Assembly (NCBI RefSeq): GCF_002788215.1
Contig: NZ_CP024845.1
Location: 930,001-994,000, forward strand
Reading direction: 5' to 3'
Source of the DNA: Halohasta litchfieldiae
GTDB taxonomy: Archaea; Halobacteriota; Halobacteria; Halobacteriales; Haloferacaceae
DNA length: 64,000 nt
Part shown: piece by piece, positions 16,486 to 24,602 of the stretch
Numbering within the stretch: the first letter of the stretch is position 1
Layout of the letters: every line of letters begins with the position of its first letter
Position numbers and translations under genes: made by a program
The notes under the pieces: generated by a model
What the model saw: the letters and a program-made list of their open reading frames with translations, nothing else
Database searches by the model: none
Told to the model about the DNA's origin: nothing

Positions 16486-16526
16486 GTAGCGTACCTCTTT
16501 CGAAATTCGGAAAATCGCTACGGATC
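16486..16526 (+). promoter_or_regulatory. Inverted repeat upstream of carB
   Basis: The arms gtagcg and cgctac enclose the near-palindrome tttcgaaattcggaaa about 50-90 bases before the carB start codon. A pyrimidine- or arginine-responsive regulator could bind here. This is a weak call that rests on symmetry alone. Confidence 0.25.
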
Positions 16527-16575
16527 TCGCAATTTATCGTCGGCCTTATTACGATGAGCGTACTTCGCCCGTGTA

Positions 16576-19500
16576 ATGAGTACTGAGAGCAGTTCGGGGA
16601 GCTCGCAGGAAGACCGTACAATCCTGCTCATCGGCAGTGGACCGATCCAGATCGGCCAAGCCGCTGAGTTCGACTACTCGGGCGCACAGGCCTGCCGAGC
16701 ACTCCAAGAGGAGGGCGCGCGGGTCGTGTTGGTCAACTCCAACCCGGCGACGATCATGACCGACCCCGAGATGGCCGACGAGGTCTACATCGAGCCGATC
16801 ACGACCGAAGCCATCGCCGACATCATCGAACAGGAGCGACCGGACGGCGTCATCGCCGGCCTCGGTGGCCAGACCGGCCTCAACGTCACCGCCGAACTCG
16901 CCGAGGAGGGCGTTCTCGAAGAGTTCGACGTCGAGATCATGGGGACGCCGCTGGACACCATCTACGCAACAGAGGACCGCGACCTGTTCCGTCAGCGGAT
17001 GCAGAACATCGGCCAGCCGGTTGCGAAATCCGTAACGCTCTCGCTTGACGAAGGCGAATCCGTCACTGATTTCGATTCGGGCGCGCTCCGCGACCGCGTC
17101 GAACAGGCCGTCGACGACGTTGGTGGCCTGCCTGTCATCGCCCGAACAACCTACACGCTGGGTGGCTCCGGCTCCGGTATCGTCGACGAGATGGACGAAC
17201 TCGTCGAGCGCGTCCGCAAAGGGCTCCGCCTCTCGCGCAACAGCGAAGTGCTCGTCACCGAGTCCATCGCTGGCTGGGTCGAACTCGAATACGAGGTGAT
17301 GCGCGACGCCGACGATTCCTGTATCATCATCTGTAATATGGAGAACATCGACCCGATGGGGATCCACACCGGCGAGTCGACGGTCGTCACCCCCTCGCAG
17401 GTCATCCCCGACGATGGCCACCAGGATATGCGCACGGCGGCACTCGATGTCATTCGAGAGTTGGGCATTCAGGGCGGCTGTAACATCCAGTTCGCGTGGC
17501 GGGACGACGGTTCGACCGGCGGCGAGTACCGCGTTGTCGAGGTCAACCCGCGTGTCTCCCGCTCGTCGGCACTGGCCTCGAAGGCCACCGGCTACCCGAT
17601 TGCCCGTGTCACCGCGAAGGTCGCACTCGGCAAACGCTTGCATGAGATCTCAAACGAGATTACCGGCGAGACGACCGCCGCCTTCGAGCCAGCCATCGAC
17701 TACATCGTGACGAAAGTCCCACGCTGGCCGATAGACAAGTTCGACGATGTCGACTTCGAACTCGGCACGGCAATGAAATCCACCGGAGAGGCGATGGCCA
17801 TCGGTTCGACCTTCGAGGAGTCGCTCCTGAAGGCACTCCGGTCGTCGGAGTACGACCCCGCCGCCGACTGGGACGAGATCGACGACGAGACCCTAGAGTC
17901 TGAATACATCGAGAAACCGACGCCGGACCGTCCGTACGCCATGTTCGAGGCCTTCGACCGCGGCTACACGGTCGACGAGATCATCGAACTCACGGGGATC
18001 AAAGAGTGGTACGTCGAGCGGTTCAGCCGCGTGGCTGAGTCGGTGACCGCGGCCCAGAACGGCGACTTCACCCCGGCCGCGGTCGCCGGTCACACGAACG
18101 CCGAAATCGCTGCCGTCGCCGGTGGCGGCACCGATGTCGGCACTGTCGAACAAGAGGTTCCCGGCCGCAACTACAAACAGGTCGACACCTGTGCGGGCGA
18201 GTTCGCTGCCGAAACCCCGTACTACTACTCCGCACGTCTGCCGGAGTTCCAGAAAGGCCCGCTTCTCGGCGACGCCGCTGCGGGTGAACTGCGTGTCGAC
18301 AAAGAGGTCGACAGCGTGGTCGTCGTTGGCGGCGGTCCGATCCGAATCGGACAGGGAGTCGAGTTCGACTACTGTTCGGTCCACGCGATTCAGGCACTGC
18401 GTGACCTAGATATCGAGGCCCACGTCGTCAACAACAACCCCGAAACCGTCTCTACTGATTACGATACCTCCGACGGACTCTTCTTCGATCCGATTTCGGC
18501 CGAAGAGGTCGCCGACGTGATCGAAGCCACCGGCGCAAACGGTGTGATGGTTCAGTTCGGCGGCCAGACATCGGTCAACATCGGCGAGCCGCTCCAGACC
18601 GAAATCGACCGCCGTGGACTCGACTGTGAGGTGCTGGGGACGACCGTCGAGGCGATGGACCTCGCCGAGGACCGCGACCGGTTCAACGCCCTCATGGATG
18701 AGCTAGGCATCGCCCAGCCAGAGGGTGGCACCGCGACCTCGAAAACTGAAGCACTGGAACTCGCCCACGAGATCGGCTACCCCGTTCTCGTGCGTCCGAG
18801 CTACGTGCTGGGTGGCCGTGCGATGCGTGTCGTCCACGACGATCAGGAGCTCGAACACTACATCGAGGAGGCCGTGCGTGTCTCACCGGACAAGCCAATC
18901 CTCGTCGACCAGTTCCTCGACGACGCGGTCGAACTGGATGTCGATGCCGTCTCGGATGGCGAAAACGTCCTGATCGGCGGCGTGATGGAACACGTCGAGA
19001 GCGCGGGTGTCCACTCCGGCGACTCGGCGTGTATGATCCCGCCGCGCTCGCTGGACGACGCAACGATGGCCCGCGTGCGCGACGTCACCGAAGGCATCGC
19101 TGAGGCCCTCGAAACCGTCGGCCTGCTGAACGTCCAGCTTGCGGTGAAAGACGGCGTGGTGTACGTCTTGGAGGCGAACCCACGTTCCTCACGTACGGTT
19201 CCGTTCGTCTCGAAGGCCACGGGCGTTCCGATTGCCAAAATCGCCGCCAAGGTGATGACCGGCAAAACGCTCGCCGAACTCGCGGTCGAGGAGCAGATCC
19301 CCGAACAGACGAGCGTCAAGGAGGTCGTCCTGCCGTTCGACCGCCTGCAGGGATCCGATCCGCGTCTCGGACCGGAGATGAAATCCACCGGCGAAGTGAT
19401 GGGCAGTGCCGACACGTTCGGCAAGGCCTACGCCAAAGCCCAAGACGCCACCAACAAATCGATCCCACAGTCGGGTGTCGTCGCAATCGATCTCTCCGAT

Positions 19501-19797
19501 GATGCGTTCCCGGACCCCGATACTGAGGCTGGCGAGGAACTCGTCGATGGGTTCGGCGAGTTCTTCGAATTCTGTGAGGCCGTCGACCTCGTCGATGCCG
19601 CCCGCAAAGGTGACGTAGATCTGATCATCTCCCGTGACCGCAACCTGCTTGAGGTCGCCGTCGAGGAGAACCTTACCTACTTCTCGACCGCGGCCAGCGC
19701 AAACGCCGCGCTTGAAGCAATCCGCGCGGCTGACGAACCACTCGACGTGGTCTCGATTGCGGACCGTCCGAAACGCATCGCCCAGTGGGGCCGGTAG
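16576..19797 (+). CDS. carB: Carbamoyl-phosphate synthase large subunit
   Basis: Makes carbamoyl phosphate from bicarbonate, ammonia (delivered by the small subunit's glutaminase) and two ATP, feeding pyrimidine and arginine synthesis. The 1,073-residue length is normal. The two homologous ATP-grasp halves are both intact: the first begins with TILLIGSGPIQIGQAAEFDYS (split here as the family's opening) and contains EVNPRVSRSSALASKATGYP; the second repeats the pattern with VVVGGGPIRIGQGVEFDY and EANPRSSRTVPFVSKATG. The C-terminal allosteric domain with the MGF-like region ends the protein. No carA lies in the window, unusual because carA and carB are often adjacent. Confidence 0.97.
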   Translation: MSTESSSGSSQEDRTILLIGSGPIQIGQAAEFDYSGAQACRALQEEGARVVLVNSNPATIMTDPEMADEVYIEPITTEAIADIIEQERPDGVIAGLGGQTGLNVTAELAEEGVLEEFDVEIMGTPLDTIYATEDRDLFRQRMQNIGQPVAKSVTLSLDEGESVTDFDSGALRDRVEQAVDDVGGLPVIARTTYTLGGSGSGIVDEMDELVERVRKGLRLSRNSEVLVTESIAGWVELEYEVMRDADDSCIIICNMENIDPMGIHTGESTVVTPSQVIPDDGHQDMRTAALDVIRELGIQGGCNIQFAWRDDGSTGGEYRVVEVNPRVSRSSALASKATGYPIARVTAKVALGKRLHEISNEITGETTAAFEPAIDYIVTKVPRWPIDKFDDVDFELGTAMKSTGEAMAIGSTFEESLLKALRSSEYDPAADWDEIDDETLESEYIEKPTPDRPYAMFEAFDRGYTVDEIIELTGIKEWYVERFSRVAESVTAAQNGDFTPAAVAGHTNAEIAAVAGGGTDVGTVEQEVPGRNYKQVDTCAGEFAAETPYYYSARLPEFQKGPLLGDAAAGELRVDKEVDSVVVVGGGPIRIGQGVEFDYCSVHAIQALRDLDIEAHVVNNNPETVSTDYDTSDGLFFDPISAEEVADVIEATGANGVMVQFGGQTSVNIGEPLQTEIDRRGLDCEVLGTTVEAMDLAEDRDRFNALMDELGIAQPEGGTATSKTEALELAHEIGYPVLVRPSYVLGGRAMRVVHDDQELEHYIEEAVRVSPDKPILVDQFLDDAVELDVDAVSDGENVLIGGVMEHVESAGVHSGDSACMIPPRSLDDATMARVRDVTEGIAEALETVGLLNVQLAVKDGVVYVLEANPRSSRTVPFVSKATGVPIAKIAAKVMTGKTLAELAVEEQIPEQTSVKEVVLPFDRLQGSDPRLGPEMKSTGEVMGSADTFGKAYAKAQDATNKSIPQSGVVAIDLSDDAFPDPDTEAGEELVDGFGEFFEFCEAVDLVDAARKGDVDLIISRDRNLLEVAVEENLTYFSTAASANAALEAIRAADEPLDVVSIADRPKRIAQWGR

Positions 19798-19944
19798 TCG
19801 ACGACAACGGTCGCTAACTGACGACGACTGATTTTTCTGTACGTGTTGGTGGTGATTACTCGCGTCGATTATGAGAGGATATCTGAATGGTTCTGGAAGG
19901 GTAATATAAAACCAGTCGCTGTAGTCGTTTGTGAAATACGACCG

Positions 19945-19997
19945 ATATTTATAAGCATATTTTTGAGACTGCTTTGTAAGGCAGCTATATTTATAAG
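19945..19997. promoter_or_regulatory. Two identical TATA-like elements in a convergent gap
   Basis: The 11-mer atatttataag occurs at 19945-19955 and 19987-19997, 42 bases apart, in the 208-base A/T-rich gap between the converging carB and nadK genes. Promoters are not needed there for either gene. The elements could drive a short non-coding or antisense RNA, or be part of termination. Nothing else is visible in the gap. Confidence 0.3.
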
Positions 19998-20005
19998 TCG
20001 ACAAC

Positions 20006-20833
20006 TCAGGAGAGTTTGCCGAGTGCTTCGAAGAAATCGGCGACTGGGCCAGCGAGTCGAACCGGTGGTTCGGCCCGCGAGACCGTGATTTCGCATGGGA
20101 CATCGAGTTCGTGTGGCCGTCGACCATCGCTGACGACCACCACGTGATCGGCGTCCGCAACCGAGATGGTGACCTCGCAGTCGCCAGCCACCACCAGCGG
20201 TGGCATTGCCTCCGTGCCACACATCTCGTTGATGATCAGGCCGTTGATCGACGGGTGGACAAGCGGCCCGCTCTCGCTGAGATTGTAGGCTGAACTCCCA
20301 GTTGGGGTGGCGATCAGGATACCATCAGCGTGGCCGCTGGTGTAATGTGAGCCGTCGATCTCGACCTCGAACGTTGCGCCGCCGCCGTGGCCGCGCCGCG
20401 GGCCGGTGACGACGATCTCGTTGACTGCGGGGACGCTTTCCCACTCCTCGAAGCTGGCAGTGAGCCGTGGGGCCTCCCGGACCTCCTGTCTCCCCTCGCG
20501 GAGCGACTCAACCTCCTCGCGGACGGCCTCAATGGCCTCGTCGGGCCTGACGGCATTTAAAAAGCCGACTTCGCCGAGGTTGACGCCCAGAATCGGCGTA
20601 CCGCCAGCCCCGCGGGCGGCGAACAGAAACGTGCCGTCGCCACCGATGCTGACCACGAGATCACACTCCGCAAAGCTGTCGACGTCCGCGCCAGCCGCGG
20701 GCGCGTCGACCGTGCTGGCGGTCGCCTCGTCGAGCCGACAGTCGACGCCCGCCGCACCGAGTGTGGCTCTGATCTCGGCAGCTAGTGCTGTTGCCCGGCT
20801 GTTGCCCCGCTGTGCGACGATTCCGACCTCCAT
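20006..20833 (-). CDS. nadK: NAD kinase
   Basis: Phosphorylates NAD to NADP with ATP or polyphosphate. The catalytic GGDGT motif is at about residues 64-68 ([14 protein letters not shown]), followed by [11 protein letters not shown] and the NAD-binding block containing [15 protein letters not shown]. Length, 275 residues, is normal. The start [11 protein letters not shown] matches the family. A perfect 6-bp stem with an AAAA loop (gagggc/gccctc, 20852-20867) lies 19 bases before the start codon. The gene is divergent from the KaiC-like gene and its small upstream ORF. Confidence 0.94.
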   Translation of the reverse strand: MEVGIVAQRGNSRATALAAEIRATLGAAGVDCRLDEATASTVDAPAAGADVDSFAECDLVVSIGGDGTFLFAARGAGGTPILGVNLGEVGFLNAVRPDEAIEAVREEVESLREGRQEVREAPRLTASFEEWESVPAVNEIVVTGPRRGHGGGATFEVEIDGSHYTSGHADGILIATPTGSSAYNLSESGPLVHPSINGLIINEMCGTEAMPPLVVAGDCEVTISVADADHVVVVSDGRRPHELDVPCEITVSRAEPPVRLAGPVADFFEALGKLS

Positions 20834-20918
20834 GCACGCCGATTGAGAGCCGAGGGCAAAAGCCCTCCGTCACCGTTTCGACGGGAACATTCATACTTAC
20901 GGATATTCTTGAGTCGGT

Positions 20919-20996
20919 ATGAATCATCAACCACTGCGATGGACGGTCGCATCCCGCGAGATGCGAGTTCGCAGTCAGGTGGGTGAGAGCCGATGA
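20919..20996 (+). CDS. 25-residue upstream ORF coupled to the KaiC-like gene
   Basis: An ATG at 20919 opens a frame of 25 codons (starting MNHQPLRWTV) whose TGA stop overlaps the ATG of the next gene as ATGA at 20993-20996. That overlap is the usual sign of translational coupling elsewhere in this window. The peptide is arginine-rich, in contrast to the acidic proteome. It could be a leader peptide, a tiny DNA- or RNA-binding protein, or chance. No homologue is known to me. Confidence 0.35.
   Translation: MNHQPLRWTVASREMRVRSQVGESR
20933..20975 (+). promoter_or_regulatory. Nested stem-loop before the KaiC-like gene
   Basis: Outer arms actgcga (20933-20939) and tcgcagt (20969-20975) enclose inner arms cgcatc (20948-20953) and gatgcg (20960-20965). 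Both pairs are perfectly complementary and share a centre to within three bases. The structure lies inside the 25-codon ORF and ends 18 bases before the ATG at 20993, so it could block or expose that start in the mRNA. Confidence 0.4.
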
Positions 20997-22615
20997 GTGG
21001 CGACTGGTTCGAGGAGGCCATCAGCGAACTCGACGAGGAGGAGTTGGACGACGAGGATCTCAAAGCGTTAGAAGAAAACGGTGAGATCGAGGATCTCGAC
21101 AGCGATAGCGAGACCGAAGATTCTGAGGACGACACCGAAACAGCCGACTCAGACGTTGACACACCAGCAGCGCCGGATGACGAGCCGGCGGCTGCAGAGG
21201 CGACTGACGACGAGTCAGCAGCCGATGTGTTCGGGTTCTCGGCTGATGAGCCCGATGAGGCCGATGCCGCCGGGGATGAAACCGAGGCAACGCACGAGTC
21301 GACTGACGAGTTCGGATTCGGTGCCGACGATCCCGAACTGGAAGTAAACGAGGTCGACGGGAGCAACGACACGGTCGACCAACAGGAACCGACTGAACCG
21401 ACCGATGACCCAGTCGACACGGCCGACGGAGAAGCCACCAGCAGTGCCGACGAGTTCGACGCTGACAGTACGGACGAACAGCCGTCTGTACCCCCATCCG
21501 AGACTGACGATAACAGTACGGATGACGCAGGCATCGATCAGACGGAGACAGACACAGTGGCGTCGGATGCTGTCGACGCCGGCGAGCAGGCTGGGCCATC
21601 GACGGCCCAATCCCCCGAGGAGTTCGGCTTCAGTATCGAAGATGAAGGCGACGAGACGGCCACCTCAACCGACCCACCACCAGATACCAACGAGGCGTCG
21701 ACGCCGGAGCCTGATTCGGAGCCATCGGACGATCCGTTCGGCTTCGGCAACAGTGGCGGCGGAAGTAGCGGTGGTAGCGGTGGTGGCGGGATGGGAGACT
21801 CTGATGACGACGATTTCGGCTTCGGTGGGTTCAGCGGCGGCGGTGGCGGTGGCGGTGGTGGCGGCGCACCGAGCCCATCGAGCCCCGAGGATTTCGACGA
21901 GGAGAATTTCGAATCTGATATCGACCGGATCGATCTCGGGATCAAGGGACTCGACGAGATGATCCTCGGCGGCGTCCCCGAGCGGTCGCTGATCGGTATC
22001 ATCGGTGGGGCCGGGACCGGGAAAACCACCTTCGCCCTCCAGTTTTTGAACGAAGCCCTCGAAAACGGCGAGCGCGCGGTCTTCATCACGCTCGAACAGA
22101 CCGAAGAGGCCGTGTTGTCGACCGCCGAGGAGAAGGGGTGGCCGTTCCGGGAGTACGCCGACGACAACCAACTCGCAGTCGTCGTCCTCGACCCAGTCGA
22201 GATGGCAAACAGTCTGGCAACGATTCGGAGCGATATCTCGCGGTTGATCCGCGAGTTCGGTGCCTCGCGGCTCGTGCTGGACTCCGTATCCCTGCTTGAG
22301 ATGATGTACGACCATCCAGCCAAGCGACGGAGCGAAGTGTTCGACTTCACGCGCTCGCTCAAAGACGCCGGGGTGACGACACTGCTGACCTCCGAGGCCA
22401 GCGAGGACTCCTCGCATGCCTCTCGCTACGGCGCGGTCGAATACCTCACGGATGCCTTCTTCGTCCTGCGGTACGTCCGGACCTCGAACTTCGAGGAAAC
22501 CCGGCTGGCCATCGAGATCCAGAAGATCCGGGATGCAAACCACTCCCGAGCGACGAAACCCTACGACCTCACCGACGAGGGGATGAGCGTCCACCGACAG
22601 GCCAACATCTTCTGA
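20993..22615 (+). CDS. KaiC/Rad55-like RecA-superfamily ATPase with long acidic N-terminus
   Basis: The C-terminal 230 residues are a KaiC-type ATPase domain: it opens with DRIDLGIKGLDEMILGGVPE, has Walker A GGAGTGKTT at 338-346, the acidic pair after the next strand (TLEQTEE near 366-372) and Walker B RLVLDSVS at 426-433. Such single-domain archaeal proteins act as signalling ATPases or accessory motor and recombination factors. The first 305 residues are disordered, Asp/Glu-rich and carry five copies of [DE]xFGF[GS] near residues 80, 107, 211, 249 and 275, then a linker of ten consecutive glycines. The 540-residue protein is much longer than typical KaiC-like ATPases of 230-280. Function unknown. 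Confidence 0.88.
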   Translation: MSGDWFEEAISELDEEELDDEDLKALEENGEIEDLDSDSETEDSEDDTETADSDVDTPAAPDDEPAAAEATDDESAADVFGFSADEPDEADAAGDETEATHESTDEFGFGADDPELEVNEVDGSNDTVDQQEPTEPTDDPVDTADGEATSSADEFDADSTDEQPSVPPSETDDNSTDDAGIDQTETDTVASDAVDAGEQAGPSTAQSPEEFGFSIEDEGDETATSTDPPPDTNEASTPEPDSEPSDDPFGFGNSGGGSSGGSGGGGMGDSDDDDFGFGGFSGGGGGGGGGGAPSPSSPEDFDEENFESDIDRIDLGIKGLDEMILGGVPERSLIGIIGGAGTGKTTFALQFLNEALENGERAVFITLEQTEEAVLSTAEEKGWPFREYADDNQLAVVVLDPVEMANSLATIRSDISRLIREFGASRLVLDSVSLLEMMYDHPAKRRSEVFDFTRSLKDAGVTTLLTSEASEDSSHASRYGAVEYLTDAFFVLRYVRTSNFEETRLAIEIQKIRDANHSRATKPYDLTDEGMSVHRQANIF

Positions 22616-22678
22616 CCGCCAAGAGTTCACAACTCGGTCTGACCGGTGTTATTTCACCACTCGTTGCGATAGACGCGT

Positions 22679-23827
22679 ATGGAGCTATTCGATGACAGCA
22701 TTGTCCCCGAGCACGCACGGGAACGGAAACAGGCGGCTCGGGCGTTTGCGGCCGACGAGATTAGCCCGGTTGCGGCCGACTACCACGCCTCCGGCGACTA
22801 TCCGTGGGACGTCCTAGAGGCTGCAATGGACGAGGGGTTTGTCGCCCAAGAGATCAGCGAGGAGTACGGCGGCGAGGGGTACGACCTCTATCAGCTGTTG
22901 GCAACTGCCGAGGAATTTTTCCGAGCCGACGCTGGCATTGCGCTGACTCTCCAACTGGCCGGGTTCGGCTGTGAGATGATCGAACGCTACGGCTCCGAGT
23001 CACAGAAAGAAGCCTACCTCCGGCCTATCGCAGCCAATGATCAGATCTCTGGATTGGCGGTTTCCGAACCGCAGACAGGATCGGATCTCGCCGGAATGTC
23101 GACTGAAGCGACAAAAGTAGACGGTGGCTACCGACTCAACGGTGAGAAGTACTGGGTCGGTAACGCCGTCGAGGCCGACTGGCTCACCCTCTATGCAAAA
23201 ACGGGTGACCGGGAAGACCGGTACAGTAATTTCTCTATTTTCATAGTCGACACCGACCGCGAGGGATACCATGCCGAACACGTCCCCGAGAAAATCGGCA
23301 TGCGGGCCTCCAAACAGGGCCACATCGTGTTGGATGATTGTTTCGTCCCCGAGGAAGCCCTCATCGGCACCGAGGGTGGCGGCTTCTACATGCTCACGGA
23401 GTTCTTTAATAAAGGCCGAGTGATCGTCGGCGGCCACGGACTGGGTCTGGCGGCGGCGGCCATCGAGGAAGCCGAGGCGTTCGTCCACGAGCGTGAGGCC
23501 TTCGGGCGGACGGTCGACGAGTTTCAGGCCGTCCAGCATACGCTGGCGGATATGCGACTCCAGTTCGAATCTGCCCGAGCGCTCACGTGGCGGGCCTGCC
23601 GGAAGGTCGTCGAGGGCGAGAACCCGGGCTACTGGGCGGCGCTGGCCAAGACACACGCGACCGAGGCGGCGATCTTCTGTGCCGAACAGGGAATGCAGCT
23701 TCACGGCGGGCGGTCGATCTTTGCGGATCGACGCATCTCGCGGGTCTATCGTGACGTGCGGATTCCGGCCATCTATGAAGGGGCCAACGAGATCCAGCGA
23801 AACCTGATCTACCGCCATCGACCGTAG
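22679..23827 (+). CDS. Acyl-CoA dehydrogenase
   Basis: FAD-dependent enzyme that introduces a double bond next to the thioester of an acyl-CoA. The 382-residue length fits. The conserved FAD-contact block SEPQTGSDLAGM and the ending with the catalytic base region YEGANEIQRNLIYR are present, as is the substrate-binding segment FGRTVDEFQAVQHTLADM. Haloarchaea have many paralogues, so chain-length or branched-acid preference cannot be read. No electron-transfer flavoprotein or thiolase genes are close. Confidence 0.93.
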   Translation: MELFDDSIVPEHARERKQAARAFAADEISPVAADYHASGDYPWDVLEAAMDEGFVAQEISEEYGGEGYDLYQLLATAEEFFRADAGIALTLQLAGFGCEMIERYGSESQKEAYLRPIAANDQISGLAVSEPQTGSDLAGMSTEATKVDGGYRLNGEKYWVGNAVEADWLTLYAKTGDREDRYSNFSIFIVDTDREGYHAEHVPEKIGMRASKQGHIVLDDCFVPEEALIGTEGGGFYMLTEFFNKGRVIVGGHGLGLAAAAIEEAEAFVHEREAFGRTVDEFQAVQHTLADMRLQFESARALTWRACRKVVEGENPGYWAALAKTHATEAAIFCAEQGMQLHGGRSIFADRRISRVYRDVRIPAIYEGANEIQRNLIYRHRP

Positions 23828-23849
23828 CGTCGACGGATCGAACGCTTGT

Positions 23850-24602
23850 TTAAACCGAGACGTCGGCGACGTTCTGTTTGAGTCGGGTCGTGAGCACGAG
23901 CAGGAACGTAATGAACATGATCGTCAGCACGATACTAATGGACTCGACGAGGGCGGACTGAACCCCGACGAGGACGCCGACCTCGACCGCGCTCGCAGCG
24001 CCTGCGCTGAGGAGGATGGCGATAATGTAGGTCAACATCGTATCGAGGACCGTTCGGCTCGACATTGCGGCTCCTTTGATCCGTGCCGCAAACGAGACGC
24101 CATACAGCGTAAAGCCAATACTCGCGGCCAGCTGGACGACAAGGGTCACGCTATTCAATCCAAGCAGGATGATGATCATGAACTGGATGAAGGCGATGAA
24201 CAGAAACCCCGCCTCGATCCAGCGGATACTCTCGATTGAGATCGGCATCGAGACCCCCCTGTCTTCGGTCTGCTGTGGCGATTCGAAGTACAGTTCCCGC
24301 ATCGCCAGCGCGAAAAAGATAATAACGAACAGCTGGCAGAGCCGCCGGATCGAACCGACGAAGCCGGCGCTGGCCGGAACGATATCCGCCGCCGCGATTA
24401 CCTCGGCAGTGCCTGTCACGGCGTACAACGCGCCGACGATCCCAGCCAGAATGACGTACTCCCACATCTCCGAGTTGATCGTCCGCCGGTTGGAGTTCTG
24501 CATCGTGTAATAGGTCAAACTGATCGAGGCAACGAACAGCAGCATATAGGCCGTCAGCCGAGTGACGATCACAGTCCCTTCCGGATTCTCCAACAGTGTC
24601 AT
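23850..24602 (-). CDS. Seven-helix membrane protein of unknown function, paired with the pseudokinase
   Basis: Beginning at the ATG at 24602 (MTLLENPEGTVIV) the protein has 250 residues and seven hydrophobic segments of about 20 residues, at roughly 10-30, 47-67, 80-100, 130-150, 158-178, 190-212 and 218-238. No retinal-type lysine motif or other known signature is evident in the last helix. Its start overlaps the stop of the upstream kinase-like gene as ATGA, so the two are almost certainly made together. A receptor or membrane anchor for the kinase-like protein is an inference from this coupling. A longer frame upstream lies inside the kinase gene and is not credible. Confidence 0.8.
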   Translation of the reverse strand: MTLLENPEGTVIVTRLTAYMLLFVASISLTYYTMQNSNRRTINSEMWEYVILAGIVGALYAVTGTAEVIAAADIVPASAGFVGSIRRLCQLFVIIFFALAMRELYFESPQQTEDRGVSMPISIESIRWIEAGFLFIAFIQFMIIILLGLNSVTLVVQLAASIGFTLYGVSFAARIKGAAMSSRTVLDTMLTYIIAILLSAGAASAVEVGVLVGVQSALVESISIVLTIMFITFLLVLTTRLKQNVADVSV

